Positions 34,696-43,900 of a stretch of 64,000 nt of DNA are shown here, in pieces. The stretch spans positions 667,284 to 731,283 of the forward strand of contig NZ_KQ949075.1 in NCBI RefSeq assembly GCF_001514305.1. The letters run 5' to 3'. The notes beneath the pieces are model-generated. The model was given only the letters and a program-made list of their open reading frames with translations, was not told the origin of the DNA and made no database searches. How positions within the stretch are numbered: the stretch's first letter is position 1; each line of letters opens with the position of its first letter. The DNA comes from Streptomyces dysideae (GTDB taxonomy: Bacteria; Actinomycetota; Actinomycetes; Streptomycetales; Streptomycetaceae). The translations under genes and the position numbers were made by a program.

Positions 34696-34974
34696 ATGGG
34701 CTGGTTGTGGGCGATCATCGTGGGATTCGTGCTGGGCCTGATCGCGAAGGCGATCATCCCGGGCAAGCAGCACAGTCCTCTCTGGCTGACGACCATCTTC
34801 GGCATGCTGGGCGCCATCGTCGGCAACTCGATCGCCCGGGCGGCGGGCGTCGACGAGACCTCAGGCATCGACTGGAGCCGGCACGCCTTCCAGCTGGTTG
34901 CCGCGCTCGTCATCGTGGGCGTCGGCGACATGCTGTACATGGCAACGCTGGGCAAGAGAAAACAACGGACCTGA
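34696..34974 (+). CDS. GlsB/YeaQ/YmgE family stress-response membrane protein
   Basis: A 92-residue transglycosylase-associated family protein. Three hydrophobic helices, starting MGWLWAIIVGFVLGLIAKAI, with the family's PGKQHSPLWLTTIFGMLGAI loop. GAGGAGG lies 7 nt before the ATG. Expression of family members is often stress-linked. The gene ends just before a strong shared terminator. Confidence 0.9.
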   Translation: MGWLWAIIVGFVLGLIAKAIIPGKQHSPLWLTTIFGMLGAIVGNSIARAAGVDETSGIDWSRHAFQLVAALVIVGVGDMLYMATLGKRKQRT

Positions 34975-34991
34975 CAGTGATGACGAACGGC

Positions 34992-35021
34992 GAAGGGGGC
35001 GGCCCGAAAGCCGCCCCCTTC
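34992..35021. terminator. Bidirectional hairpin terminator between yeaQ-like gene and tyrS
   Basis: An 11-bp perfect stem (GAAGGGGGCGG / CCGCCCCCTTC) with an 8-nt loop, between two convergent genes, so it probably serves both. Confidence 0.8.
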
Positions 35022-35035
35022 GCCCTGCGTATGTC

Positions 35036-36304
35036 TCAGGCTCCGGTGACCTCGACGGCCGCCAGATTCTTCTTCCCCCGCCGCAGCACCAGCCACCGCC
35101 CGTGCAGCAGGTCCTCCTTGGCCGGCACCGCGTCCTCGGCCGCGACCTTCCCGTTGTTCACGTAGGCCCCGCCCTCCTTCACGGTCCGCCGCGCAGCCGA
35201 CTTGCTGCCCACCAGACCGACCTCGGCGAGCAGGTCGACGACCGGCCCGAGCTGCTCGACCTGGATGTGCGGCACCTCGGAGAGCGCCGCGGCCAGCGTC
35301 TTCTCGTCCAGCTCCGCGAGGTCACCCTGACCGAAGAGCGCCTTGGACGCGGCGATCACGGCGGCCGTCTGGTCCGCACCGTGCACCAGCGTCGTCAGCT
35401 CCTCGGCCAGCGCACGCTGCGCGGCGCGCGCCTGCGGACGCTCCTCGGTCTGCTTCTCGAGCTCCTCGAGCTCCTCGCGGGACTTGAAGGACAGGATCCG
35501 CAGGTACGTCGAGATGTCCCGGTCGTCCACGTTCAGCCAGAACTGGTAGAACGCGTACGGCGTCGTCATCTCCGGGTCGAGCCAGACGGCGCCGCCCTCG
35601 GTCTTGCCGAACTTGGTGCCGTCCGCCTTGGTCATCAGCGGCGTCGCCAGCGCGTGCACGTTCGCGTGCGGCTCCAGCCTGTGGATCAGGTCCAGGCCCG
35701 CCGTGAGGTTGCCCCACTGGTCGCTGCCGCCCTGCTGGAGCACACAGCCGTACCGGCGGTACAGCTGCAGGAAGTCCATGCCCTGCAGGATCTGGTAGCT
35801 GAACTCCGTGTAGCTGATGCCCTGGTCGGACTCCAGGCGGCGGGCCACGGAGTCCTTCGTCAGCATCTTGTTGACGCGGAAGTGCTTGCCGATGTCGCGC
35901 AGGAACTCGATCGCGGACAGGCCCTCGGTCCAGTCGAGGTTGTTCACCATCACGGCGGCGTTCTCGCCCTCGAAGGACAGGAACGGCTCGATCTGGGCGC
36001 GCAGCTTGCCGACCCAGCCGGCCACCGTCTCCGGGGCGTTCAGCGTGCGCTCCGCCGTCGGGCGGGGGTCGCCGATCAGGCCCGTGGCGCCGCCGACCAG
36101 CGCCAGCGGCCGGTGGCCGGCCTGCTGGAGCCGGCGCACCGTGAGTACCTGCACCAGGTGCCCGACGTGCAGGGACGGCGCCGTCGGGTCGAAGCCGCAA
36201 TAGAACGTGACGGGACCGTCCGCGAGCGCCTTGCGCAAAGCGTCCTCGTCGGTGGACAGGGCGAACAGCCCTCGCCACTTCAGCTCGTCGACGATGTCCG
36301 TCAC
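35036..36304 (-). CDS. tyrS: Tyrosyl-tRNA synthetase
   Basis: A 422-residue class I aminoacyl-tRNA synthetase. HIGH motif as HVGHLVQ after PTAPSL, substrate pocket [23 protein letters not shown] for tyrosine binding, and the KMSKS loop as KFGKTEGG. The C-terminal S4-like RNA-binding domain reads [20 protein letters not shown]. Length and order are those of bacterial TyrRS. It acts in the cytoplasm. It is transcribed divergently from nothing else and followed by the pmbA gene on the same strand, 43 bp away. Confidence 0.97.
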   Translation of the reverse strand: MTDIVDELKWRGLFALSTDEDALRKALADGPVTFYCGFDPTAPSLHVGHLVQVLTVRRLQQAGHRPLALVGGATGLIGDPRPTAERTLNAPETVAGWVGKLRAQIEPFLSFEGENAAVMVNNLDWTEGLSAIEFLRDIGKHFRVNKMLTKDSVARRLESDQGISYTEFSYQILQGMDFLQLYRRYGCVLQQGGSDQWGNLTAGLDLIHRLEPHANVHALATPLMTKADGTKFGKTEGGAVWLDPEMTTPYAFYQFWLNVDDRDISTYLRILSFKSREELEELEKQTEERPQARAAQRALAEELTTLVHGADQTAAVIAASKALFGQGDLAELDEKTLAAALSEVPHIQVEQLGPVVDLLAEVGLVGSKSAARRTVKEGGAYVNNGKVAAEDAVPAKEDLLHGRWLVLRRGKKNLAAVEVTGA

Positions 36305-36347
36305 GGTTCTCGTATCTCCTCGGGTGGGCTCGTAATCAGGTACGAGG

Positions 36348-37742
36348 TTATACGCCCTGGCTGACAGAGCTCATATTGAAGTCGGGCACCCTCAGCGCGG
36401 GCATCGCAGCCCTGGTGAACCAGTCGCCCCACTCCCGGGGCAGCGTCTTTTGCGTGCGCCCGGCCTCGGTGGCCCGGCCCAGCAGGTCGACCGGGGACTC
36501 GTTGAAGCGGAAGTTGTTGACCTCGCCGCTCACCTCGCCGTTCTCCACGAGGTAGACGCCGTCCCGGGTCAGGCCGGTGAGCAGCAGCGTCGCCGGGTCG
36601 ACCTCGCGGATATACCAGAGGCAGGTCAGCAGCAGCCCGCGCCCGGTGTTCGCGACCATCTCCTCCAGGGACCGGTCCTCGCCGCCGTCCAGGATCAGGT
36701 TGTCGATCGCCGGCGCGACGGGCAGCCCGGTCAGGCCGGAGCTGTGCCGGGTGGTCGTCAGGTAGGTCAGCTCGCCCTCGCGGATCCAGTCGGTGGCGGT
36801 GAGCGGCAGCCCGTTGTCGAACACCGACTGGTCGCCGCCGGAGGAGTGCGCGATCACGAACGGCGCGGACTCCAGGCCCGGCTCGTTCGGGTCGCTGCGC
36901 AGGGTCAGCGGCAGCTCGCTCAGCTTCTCGCCCACGCGGGTGCCGCCGCCCGGCTTGGAGAACACCGTCCGGCCCTCGACCGCGTCCCGGCCCGACGCCG
37001 ACCACATCTGGTAGATCAGCAGGTCGGCGACGGCGGTCGGCGGCAGCAGCGTCTCGTAGCGGCCCGCGGGCAGCTCGATCCGCCGCTCGGCCCAGCCCAG
37101 CCGTACGGCGAGCTCGGCGTCCAGCGCCGCCGGGTCGACGTCCTTGAAGTCCCGGGTGGAGCGGCCCGCCCACGCCGAGCGCGTACGGTCCGGCGACTTG
37201 GCGTTCAGCTCCAGCGTCCCGTTGGGCTGGTCGTGCCGCAGCCGCAGGCCCGTCGACGTGCCGACGTAGGAGGAGACCAGCTCGTGGTTGGCGAAGCCAT
37301 ACAGCTCGCGGCCGCCCGCACGCGCGCGTGCGAAGGACTCGCCGAGCGCGGGCGCGAAGTCGGTGAACACGGCGGAGGAGGTCTCGGCCGGCCCGTCCGT
37401 GAAGTCCGGCGACGCCGATACGTCCGTCACCAGCGGCTGCGCGTCCTCGGCGGGCCCGGCACCGCGGGCCGCGGCCTCGGCGGCCCGCACCAGCGGCTCC
37501 AGCTCTTCGGGGGTCACTGCGGACCGGGAGACGACCCCGGAGGCGGTGCCCTCCTTGCCGTCGACGGTCGCGATGACGGTGAGCGTGCGCCCGCGCGTGA
37601 CGCCGTTCGTGGTGAGCGCGTTGCCCGCCCAGCGCAGGTTGGCGGTGGACTGCTCGTCGGCGATCACGACGCAGCCGTCCGCCCGCGACAGCTCCAGGGC
37701 GCGCTCGACGATCTCGTGCGGCTTGTTCGTACGAGCGCTCAT
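36348..37742 (-). CDS. pmbA: TldE/PmbA-type metalloprotease subunit
   Basis: A 464-residue partner of TldD. It has the TldD/PmbA fold with the N-terminal block ([20 protein letters not shown]) and the C-terminal beta domain ([20 protein letters not shown]), but lacks an HExxxH zinc site, as expected for the structural TldE half. With TldD it forms a heterodimeric protease that in other bacteria matures peptide antibiotics such as microcin B17 or degrades peptides. Its ATG overlaps the tldD stop (ATGA), so the two are co-translated. Confidence 0.93.
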   Translation of the reverse strand: MSARTNKPHEIVERALELSRADGCVVIADEQSTANLRWAGNALTTNGVTRGRTLTVIATVDGKEGTASGVVSRSAVTPEELEPLVRAAEAAARGAGPAEDAQPLVTDVSASPDFTDGPAETSSAVFTDFAPALGESFARARAGGRELYGFANHELVSSYVGTSTGLRLRHDQPNGTLELNAKSPDRTRSAWAGRSTRDFKDVDPAALDAELAVRLGWAERRIELPAGRYETLLPPTAVADLLIYQMWSASGRDAVEGRTVFSKPGGGTRVGEKLSELPLTLRSDPNEPGLESAPFVIAHSSGGDQSVFDNGLPLTATDWIREGELTYLTTTRHSSGLTGLPVAPAIDNLILDGGEDRSLEEMVANTGRGLLLTCLWYIREVDPATLLLTGLTRDGVYLVENGEVSGEVNNFRFNESPVDLLGRATEAGRTQKTLPREWGDWFTRAAMPALRVPDFNMSSVSQGV

Positions 37743-39262
37743 CGACCGGCCTCCTGCGTGGTGTTCAGAATGTTGACGCCCTTGAAGAGGGCCGACGGGC
37801 AGCCGTGCGAGACGGCCGCGACCTGGCCCGGCTGGGCCTTACCGCAGTTGAAGGCGCCGCCCAGGACATACGTCTGCGGACCGCCCACCGCGGCCATCGA
37901 GCCCCAGAAGTCGGTGGTCGTCGCCTGGTAGGCGACGTCCCGCAGCTGGCCGGTGATCCGGCCGTTCTCGATCTTGAAGAACCGCTGCCCGGTGAACTGG
38001 AAGTTGTAGCGCTGCATGTCGATCGACCAGGACCGGTCGCCGACGACGTAGATGCCCCGGTCGACGCCCCCGATGAGATCGTCCGTCGCCATCCCGGCCG
38101 GATCCGGCCGCAGTGACACGTTGGCCATGCGCTGGACCGGCACATGGCCGGGGGAGTCGGCGTACGCGCACCCGTTGGACCGCTCGAACCCGGTCAGCTT
38201 CGCGATCCGCCGGTCCAGCTGGTAGCCGACGAGCGTGCCGTCCTTCACCAGGTCCCAGGACTGGCCCTCGACGCCCTCGTCGTCGTACCCGATGGTCGCC
38301 AGGCCGTGCTCGGCGGTGCGGTCACCGGTGACGTTCATCAGCTCGGAGCCGTACTTCAGCTTGCCGAGCTGGTCGAAGGTGGCGAAGGAGGTGCCGGCGT
38401 ACGCGGCCTCGTAGCCCAGCGCCCGGTCCAGCTCGGTGGCGTGCCCGATGGACTCGTGGATGGTCAGCCACAGGTTGGACGGGTCGACGACCAGGTCGTA
38501 GAGCCCGGGATCGACGCTCGGCGCGCGCATCTTCTCGGCGAGCAGCTCGGGGATCCGCCCGAGCTCGCTGTCCCAGTCCCAGCCGGTGCCCGTGAGGTAC
38601 TCCCAGCCGCGCCCGACCGGCGGCGCGATGGTGCGCATGGAGTCGAACTCCCCGCTCGACTCGTCCACCGACACGGCGGTCAGCTGCGGGTGCAGCCGGA
38701 CGCGCTGCTGCGTGGTCACGGTCCCGGCGGTGTCGGCGTAGAACTTGTTCTCGTGCACGGTGAGCAGCGAGGCGTCGACGTGGTTGACGCCGTTGGCCGC
38801 CAGCAGCCGCGCGCTCCACTCCGCCAGCAGCGCCGACTTCTCCTCGTCGGGCACGGTGAACGGATCGATCTCGTACGACGAGATCCAGGTCTTCTCGGCA
38901 TGCACCGGCTCGTCGGCCAGCTCCACGACCTCGTCCGAACCGGCCGCCTTGATCACCTGGGCGGAGAGCTTCGCCATCGCCACCGCCTGCGCCGCCACCC
39001 TGGCAGCGGCGTCCATCGTCAGGTCCACGCCCGACGCGAACCCCCAGGTACCACCGTGCACGACCCGCACCGCGTACCCGAGGTCGGTGGTGTCCGACGA
39101 CCCGGCGAGCCTGGCGTCCCGCAGCCGCCAGGACGCGCTGCGCACCCGCTCGAACCGGAAGTCCGCGTGCTCGGCACCCAGCGCACGCGCGCGTGCCAGC
39201 GCGGCATCGGCCAGGGCGCGTAGGGGAAGTGCCGTAAAGGCTTCGTCGATCGTATGAGGCAC
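37739..39262 (-). CDS. tldD: TldD metalloprotease subunit
   Basis: A 507-residue protein with the catalytic HExxxH in TIHESIGHATELDRALGYEA and the downstream PGHVPVQRMANVSLRPD segment with the third zinc ligand region. It is the active half of the TldD/E protease and is first in the operon with pmbA. A CACGCGCGCGTG palindrome lies inside it at 39184. Start at 39262 is supported by GAGG upstream; no other promoter features are evident. Confidence 0.94.
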   Translation of the reverse strand: MPHTIDEAFTALPLRALADAALARARALGAEHADFRFERVRSASWRLRDARLAGSSDTTDLGYAVRVVHGGTWGFASGVDLTMDAAARVAAQAVAMAKLSAQVIKAAGSDEVVELADEPVHAEKTWISSYEIDPFTVPDEEKSALLAEWSARLLAANGVNHVDASLLTVHENKFYADTAGTVTTQQRVRLHPQLTAVSVDESSGEFDSMRTIAPPVGRGWEYLTGTGWDWDSELGRIPELLAEKMRAPSVDPGLYDLVVDPSNLWLTIHESIGHATELDRALGYEAAYAGTSFATFDQLGKLKYGSELMNVTGDRTAEHGLATIGYDDEGVEGQSWDLVKDGTLVGYQLDRRIAKLTGFERSNGCAYADSPGHVPVQRMANVSLRPDPAGMATDDLIGGVDRGIYVVGDRSWSIDMQRYNFQFTGQRFFKIENGRITGQLRDVAYQATTTDFWGSMAAVGGPQTYVLGGAFNCGKAQPGQVAAVSHGCPSALFKGVNILNTTQEAGR

Positions 39263-39502
39263 GGAGGTCTCCCTGCTGTCGTGGCCTGTCGGTACCGATC
39301 ATGTCGCGCGGGCGGCCCTGCGGACCACACGTTTCCGCCCGGAGTCCGCATCTTTCTGTAGGGACCCGACAGTGAGTCCCGTAAGCCACTGTGGATGCCC
39401 GATTGTCCGCACGCGGGCCGGGACCGATAGGTTTTCGAGGAAGCCGCCTGTCATCCAGGTGTTCGGGCAGGTGTGTCAGACCGCTATCGAAAGGGTGATC
39501 CG

Positions 39503-40207
39503 TTGAGCCGCTCGGTTCTCGTCACCGGAGGCAACCGGGGCATCGGCCTCGCCATCGCCCGCGCTTTCGCCGACACCGGCGACAAGGTCGCGATCACGTA
39601 CCGCTCGGGTGAGCCGCCGGCCGGCTTCCTGGCCGTCAAGTGCGACATCACCGACACCGAGCAGGTGGAGCAGGCCTACAAGGAGATCGAGGCCGAACAC
39701 GGCCCGGTCGAGGTGCTGATCGCCAACGCCGGCATCACCAAGGACCAGCTCCTGATGCGTATGTCCGAGGAGGACTTCACCTCGGTCGTCGACACCAACC
39801 TCACCGGCACCTTCCGGGTCGTGAAGCGCGCCAACCGCGGCATGCTGCGCGCCAAGAAGGGCCGTGTCGTCCTCATCTCGTCGGTCGTCGGACTGTACGG
39901 CGGCCCCGGCCAGGCGAACTACGCCGCCTCCAAGGCCGCCCTGGTGGGATTCGCCCGGTCCCTCGCCCGTGAGCTGGGCTCGCGCAACATCACCTTCAAC
40001 GTCGTCGCGCCCGGCTTCGTCGACACCGACATGACGAAGGTGCTCACCGACGAGCAGCGCGAGGGCATCGTGAAGCAGGTGCCGCTCGGCCGTTACGCGC
40101 AGCCCGAGGAGATCGCCGCGACGGTGCGGTTCCTCGCCTCGGACGACGCCTCGTACATCACTGGAGCCGTCATCCCCGTAGACGGCGGACTGGGAATGGG
40201 TCACTGA
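39503..40207 (+). CDS. fabG: 3-oxoacyl-ACP reductase (MabA-type)
   Basis: A 234-residue short-chain dehydrogenase. Rossmann motif TGGNRGIG, NAGITKDQ, catalytic Ser in VVLISSVVG and YxxxK in ANYAASKAALVGF. The TTG start at 39503 (MSRSVLVTGG) is preferred over the upstream ATG at 39473: it gives the usual N-terminus and has AAAGGG ending 7 nt upstream. It reduces 3-oxoacyl-ACP in fatty-acid synthesis. It is followed 5 bp later by fabI, the same order as mabA-inhA in mycobacteria. It has no direct link to the biosynthetic cluster 20 kb away. Confidence 0.94.
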   Translation: MSRSVLVTGGNRGIGLAIARAFADTGDKVAITYRSGEPPAGFLAVKCDITDTEQVEQAYKEIEAEHGPVEVLIANAGITKDQLLMRMSEEDFTSVVDTNLTGTFRVVKRANRGMLRAKKGRVVLISSVVGLYGGPGQANYAASKAALVGFARSLARELGSRNITFNVVAPGFVDTDMTKVLTDEQREGIVKQVPLGRYAQPEEIAATVRFLASDDASYITGAVIPVDGGLGMGH

Positions 40208-40212
40208 TCACC

Positions 40213-40980
40213 ATGAGCGGAATTCTCGAGGGCAAGCGCGTCCTGATCACCGGTGTGCTGATGGAGTCCTCCATCGCCTTCCACACCGCGAAGCTGGCCC
40301 AGGAGCAGGGCGCGGAGATCATCCTGACCGCGTTCCCGCGGCCCACGCTGACCGAGCGCATCGCCAAGAAGCTGCCCAAGCCCACCAAGGTCATCGAGCT
40401 CGACGTGACCAATGAGGAGCACCTGGGCCGTCTTGCCGACATCGTCGGCGAGGAGCTCGGCGGCCTCGACGGCGTCGTCCACTCCATCGGCTTCGCCCCG
40501 CAGGACGCGCTCGGCGGCAACTTCCTCAACACGCCGTTCGAGTCCGTCGCCACCGCCATGCACGTCTCGGCGTACTCCCTGAAGTCGCTCACCATGGCCT
40601 GCCTGCCGCTGATGCAGAACGGCGGCTCCGTCGTCGGCCTCACCTTCGACGCGCAGTACGCCTGGCCGCAGTACGACTGGATGGGCCCCGCCAAGGCCGC
40701 CCTGGAGGCCACCAGCCGCTACATGGCGCGTGACCTGGGCAAGCAGAACATCCGCTGCAACCTCATCTCCGCCGGCCCGATCGGCTCGATGGCCGCCAAG
40801 TCCATCCCGGGCTTCGCCGACCTGGCCTCCGTGTGGGACAGCCGCTCCCCGCTGGAGTGGGACCTCAAGGACCCCGAGCCGGCCGGTCGCGGTGTCGTCG
40901 CCCTGCTGAGCGACTGGTTCCCGAAGACCACCGGCGAGATCATCCACGTGGACGGCGGTCTGCACGCCATCGGAGCGTGA
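40213..40980 (+). CDS. fabI: Enoyl-ACP reductase (NADH), InhA-like
   Basis: A 255-residue SDR-fold enzyme. GVLMESSIAFH replaces the classic Gly-rich loop, SIGFAPQ lies near the NAD site, and FDAQYAWPQYDWMGPAKAALEA carries the Tyr-x6-Lys active-site pair in InhA style. It makes the last reduction in each fatty-acid elongation round and is a known target of triclosan-type inhibitors in the family. It is coupled to fabG by spacing and followed by a strong terminator. Confidence 0.95.
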   Translation: MSGILEGKRVLITGVLMESSIAFHTAKLAQEQGAEIILTAFPRPTLTERIAKKLPKPTKVIELDVTNEEHLGRLADIVGEELGGLDGVVHSIGFAPQDALGGNFLNTPFESVATAMHVSAYSLKSLTMACLPLMQNGGSVVGLTFDAQYAWPQYDWMGPAKAALEATSRYMARDLGKQNIRCNLISAGPIGSMAAKSIPGFADLASVWDSRSPLEWDLKDPEPAGRGVVALLSDWFPKTTGEIIHVDGGLHAIGA

Positions 40981-41007
40981 CGCTGCCGCTCACGCCCGAC
41001 CGCCGCT

Positions 41008-41040
41008 GAGGGCCCGCACCCCGCCCGGGTGCGGGCCCTC
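41008..41040 (+). terminator. Hairpin terminator after fabI
   Basis: A 14-bp perfect stem (GAGGGCCCGCACCC) with a 5-nt loop, 28 bp after the fabI stop. Confidence 0.8.
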
Positions 41041-41154
41041 GGTGTGTCCCCCGTTCGGCCTATCCGGCCGGGCGGAACAGGACCACAATTGCGCACTCTG
41101 GATTACGCGTTCACTACGCATTCCCTCCCCAGCCCGGCCGAGGAGGTCCCCCTT

Positions 41155-41520
41155 GTGCGCCTGCCCCGCAGCTTGGCCTCAGCGACCGTCGCCGTCGCCC
41201 TCGTGACGTCCCTCTCGTACGACGCGGTACCGCACGCGCGCGTGGAGCCACGGACCCCGCAGGCACGCGTGGCGGCCGCCACGCCGGAGCCGTTCGGCGC
41301 CGAGTGCCGGACGCGGATCCGGGGCTCCCATGTGGTCGCCCACTGCCACAACCCCTGGGTCGGCACCGACCGCGTACGGCTGCACATCGAGTGCGACCGC
41401 TGGTGGGACCTGGACACGGACAGCGCCCCGGTCGACAACGGGCCCGCGACGACCGTACGGCTCACCGGGCGCTGCTGGAAGGAGGTCCGCTCGGCGTGGG
41501 TCAGCCACCAGAAGCGGTGA
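41155..41520 (+). CDS. Small secreted protein of unknown function
   Basis: A 121-residue protein. The GTG start has AGGAGG 8 nt upstream. A Sec signal peptide occupies about residues 1-30 (RLPRSLASATVAVALVTSLSY). The mature part has four cysteines (AECRTR, VAHCHN, IECDRW, GRCWKE) that could form two disulphides, and several Trp. The composition suggests a small folded extracellular domain; I recognise no family. It is convergent with the FadR-type regulator gene and the two overlap by 20 bp at their 3' ends. A CACGCGCGCGTG palindrome lies inside the signal-peptide-adjacent region. Confidence 0.75.
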   Translation: MRLPRSLASATVAVALVTSLSYDAVPHARVEPRTPQARVAAATPEPFGAECRTRIRGSHVVAHCHNPWVGTDRVRLHIECDRWWDLDTDSAPVDNGPATTVRLTGRCWKEVRSAWVSHQKR

Positions 41521-42190
41521 ACCGCCCCGGACGGCACAGGAACGGATAGCTCGCCGCCTCCCGGCCGGCCGCAGCCCCGTCACCCGCCCGGATCGCGTCG
41601 ACGAGCCGCGTGTGGTCCATGTACGTCTCCGGTGTCAGCTCGTCGCCGATGTCCTCGCGCAGCCAGTCCCGCAGCACCTCGCCCAGGTCCGCGTACATCG
41701 CGGTCATCACGTCGTTGTGGGACGCGGACACCACCGCCAGGTGGAAGGTCGCGTCCGCCGTCACGAACGCCTCCGCGTCGCCCGACTCCCAGGCCTCCTC
41801 ACGCCGCGCCAGCAGCGCGTCGAGCTGCTTGAGGTCCTTCTCCGTGCGCCGCTCCGCGGCCAGCTGCGCGGCGGACGACTCCAGCGTGGAGCGCAGCTCG
41901 GCGATGTGCCGAGGGGCGGCGTCGGCGAAGCGGCGGTGCATCACACCGGCCAGCTCACTGGTCGCGACGACGTAGGTGCCGGAGCCCTGGCGGATGTCCA
42001 GCAGGCCGTTGTGCGCGAGCGCGCGGACGGCCTCGCGGACCGTGTTGCGGGCGACACCGAGCTGCTCGACCAGCTCCGGCTCCGTGGGGATCCGGGAGCC
42101 GACCGGCCATTCGCCCGAGGTGATCTGGGTGCGCAGCGCGGCGATGACCTGCTCGGACAGCACCGAGCGGCGGGGGTGGCTCAGGGGCAT
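41501..42190 (-). CDS. GntR/FadR family transcriptional regulator
   Basis: A 229-residue regulator. N-terminal winged helix (VLSEQVIAALRTQI then GSRIPTEPELVEQLGVARNT), the classic GntR pattern, with wing GLLDIRQGSGTYVV. The C-terminal all-helical FCD-type domain holds the usual metal/effector residues (ADATFHLAVVSASHND with Asp and His). Start chosen at the internal ATG 42190. It is divergent from a CynX-type transporter gene; a palindrome AATCAT-CCT-ATGATT between them is its probable operator. Such pairs often respond to a carboxylic or cyanate-like ligand. Confidence 0.88.
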   Translation of the reverse strand: MPLSHPRRSVLSEQVIAALRTQITSGEWPVGSRIPTEPELVEQLGVARNTVREAVRALAHNGLLDIRQGSGTYVVATSELAGVMHRRFADAAPRHIAELRSTLESSAAQLAAERRTEKDLKQLDALLARREEAWESGDAEAFVTADATFHLAVVSASHNDVMTAMYADLGEVLRDWLREDIGDELTPETYMDHTRLVDAIRAGDGAAAGREAASYPFLCRPGRFTASGG

Positions 42191-42243
42191 GGCACACCTT
42201 CCCACAGGGAGGCCGGTCCCGAGCACCGCGACGGTGGATAACC

Positions 42244-42258
42244 AATCATCCTATGATT
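42244..42258. promoter_or_regulatory. Probable FadR-type operator AATCAT-CCT-ATGATT
   Basis: A perfect 6-bp inverted repeat around CCT lies directly between the regulator and transporter genes. TATGAT at 42252-42257 inside it could also be the -10 box of the transporter gene, whose ATG follows at once, implying a leaderless message that the regulator blocks by binding. Confidence 0.6.
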
Positions 42259-42260
42259 CT

Positions 42261-43577
42261 ATGATGAGCCTCATGGCACGCCAGGAAACCCGGACGACGC
42301 AGTCCACGACCGCACGAACGTCCCCGTCCCCGACTCGATCCCCGGAACCCGCGGTGAGTACCGCCACGCGCGCGTGGACAGCCCGCCTGGTCGTCGCCGG
42401 CATCGTGCTGTCCGCGCTGAACCTCCGCCCCGCCATCACCAGCCTCGGTGCCCTCCTCGAAGAGGTCCGCGACGGGCTCGGCATGAGCGGCAGCGTCGCC
42501 GGACTGCTCACCTCGGTGCCCCCGCTCTGCTTCGCCCTGTTCGGCGTCATGGCCCCCCGGCTCGCCCGCCGCTTCGGGGCGGGCGCCGTGGTGTGCGCCG
42601 GCATGACCGCCATCACCGCGGGCCTGCTCATCCGCCCGTACGCCGGCGGTACGGCCGGGTTCCTGGCCGCCAGCGCCCTCGCGCTCATGGGCATCGCGGT
42701 CAGCAACGTCCTGATGCCGGTCATCGTCAAGCGCTGGTTCCCGGGCCGGGTCGGCTCCATGACCGGCCTGTACTCGATGGCCCTCGCTCTGGGCACCGCG
42801 ACGGCGGCCGCGGTCACCGTGCCGATGACCGACGCACTCGGCGGGAGCTGGCAGACCGGACTCGCGGTGTGGGCGGGGCTGGCGGCGGCGGCCGTACTGC
42901 CGTGGCTTCCGTCCGTACGGAAGCGGAGCGAGGGAACCGCCGAGGAGGGCACCGGGCGGGCGGTGCACGCGCGCGTGGAGCAGCCGCCCGCCCTGAGGAT
43001 CACCCGGAGCCGTACCGCCTGGGCGCTCGCCGTCTTCTTCGGGCTCCAGGCCACCGCCGCCTACATCACGATGGGCTGGATGGCGCAGATCTTCCGGGAC
43101 GCGGGCGTGCCCGCGAGCACGGCCGGACTGCTGCTCGCCGTCACGATGGTGATGGGCGTGCCGCTGGCCTTCGTCATCCCGCGGGTGGCCACCCGGCTGC
43201 CGCACCAGGGCCCGATCGTGCTCGCCATCGGCGTCTGCGGGCTCGCCGGGTACGCCGGCCTGTACTTCGCGCCGGCGCACGGCGCCTGGGCCTGGGCGGT
43301 GCTGCTCGGCGTCGCCAACTGCGCCTTCCCGCTGGCTCTCACCATGGTCGGGATGCGGGCCAGGACCGGCGCCGGCGTCGCCCAGCTGTCGGCCTTCGCG
43401 CAGAGCACCGGCTATCTGATCTCCATCCCCGGCCCGCTCCTGGTAGGCGTGCTCTACCAGCACAGCGGCGGCTGGGGCCTGCCGATCGCGCTCATGGCCG
43501 GCCTGATGATCCCGCAGATGGTGGTGGGCGTCCTGGCGGGCCGCAACCGCACGGTGGAGGACGAGGCGGCCCGCTGA
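42261..43577 (+). CDS. CynX/NimT family major facilitator transporter
   Basis: A 438-residue MFS protein with 12 helices in two blocks. Family signatures: LNLRPAITSLGALLEEVR at the first helix, VLMPVIVKRWFPGRVGSMTG between helices 4 and 5, and the second-half DR of SMALALGTA. Such proteins export or import small anions such as cyanate or nitroimidazoles. ATG codons at 42261, 42264 and 42273 follow the operator directly, so translation may begin leaderless. Two CACGCGCGCGTG palindromes lie inside the gene. A 38-residue protein gene of the group usually found beside it follows 49 bp later. Confidence 0.88.
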   Translation: MMSLMARQETRTTQSTTARTSPSPTRSPEPAVSTATRAWTARLVVAGIVLSALNLRPAITSLGALLEEVRDGLGMSGSVAGLLTSVPPLCFALFGVMAPRLARRFGAGAVVCAGMTAITAGLLIRPYAGGTAGFLAASALALMGIAVSNVLMPVIVKRWFPGRVGSMTGLYSMALALGTATAAAVTVPMTDALGGSWQTGLAVWAGLAAAAVLPWLPSVRKRSEGTAEEGTGRAVHARVEQPPALRITRSRTAWALAVFFGLQATAAYITMGWMAQIFRDAGVPASTAGLLLAVTMVMGVPLAFVIPRVATRLPHQGPIVLAIGVCGLAGYAGLYFAPAHGAWAWAVLLGVANCAFPLALTMVGMRARTGAGVAQLSAFAQSTGYLISIPGPLLVGVLYQHSGGWGLPIALMAGLMIPQMVVGVLAGRNRTVEDEAAR

Positions 43578-43626
43578 GCCTCACCCCGGGGGATCCGGCG
43601 CCGGGGAGGGGTGCGAGACTTGCCGT

Positions 43627-43743
43627 ATGCCAGTGCTCGACCCGAACCCGCAGAACGGCCAGAAGAAGATGCTGCTCGTCTTCGGCTCGTTCTTCGCCAT
43701 CTTCGTGATCATCGCCGTCATCGCGTCGATCGCCTCCCCCTGA
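43627..43743 (+). CDS. Small membrane protein (SGM_5486-type, transporter-associated)
   Basis: A 38-residue protein beginning MPVLDPNPQNGQKKMLLVFG with one hydrophobic helix. It matches, in sequence and position behind a CynX/NimT transporter, the conserved Streptomyces group named after SGM_5486. Too short for most gene callers. No clear ribosome binding site, GAGG being absent, but the start and length agree with the family. It presumably helps or stabilises the transporter; this is inference from position. Confidence 0.8.
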   Translation: MPVLDPNPQNGQKKMLLVFGSFFAIFVIIAVIASIASP

Positions 43744-43900
43744 CGCCCGTGGTGGGGCTAGCACCACCATCCCCTAGGGGGTAAGTGTCAGGGTCAACTG
43801 GGTGGATCACCGGATGGGTTGGGGGCCGCTCATTCCGTAACTTCGAGATGTGGCCGCGACACGCGGACACGGACCCCCTCGAAGACCAGCGGAGGCACCC

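Larger units (their letters stand above)
24122..42977. repeat. Dispersed 12-bp palindrome CACGCGCGCGTG, nine copies
   Basis: Perfect copies begin at 24122, 24434, 25686, 27969, 37319, 39184, 41233, 42365 and 42966. One-mismatch copies (ending GTA) lie at 26346 and about 52817, and a shortened one at about 45354. Eight of the nine perfect copies are inside coding sequence, in several reading frames (read as RAHARV, ARARA, PHARVEP and similar), so they are not one protein motif. Given the base composition, chance would give well under one in 64 kb by my rough estimate. I found none from 1 to 24 kb or from 43 kb to the end. It may be a protein-binding or chromosome-architecture site. Confidence 0.8.

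Noticed and set aside
37739..39262. TldD/PmbA as a peptide-maturation pair for the cluster's 54-residue peptide
   Set aside because: The genes are 34 kb apart, highly conserved in actinomycetes, and lie in the core block, so no specific link is supported.
39473..39502. Start of fabG at the first ATG
   Set aside because: The TTG at 39503 gives the usual N-terminus of the family and has a better placed ribosome binding site.
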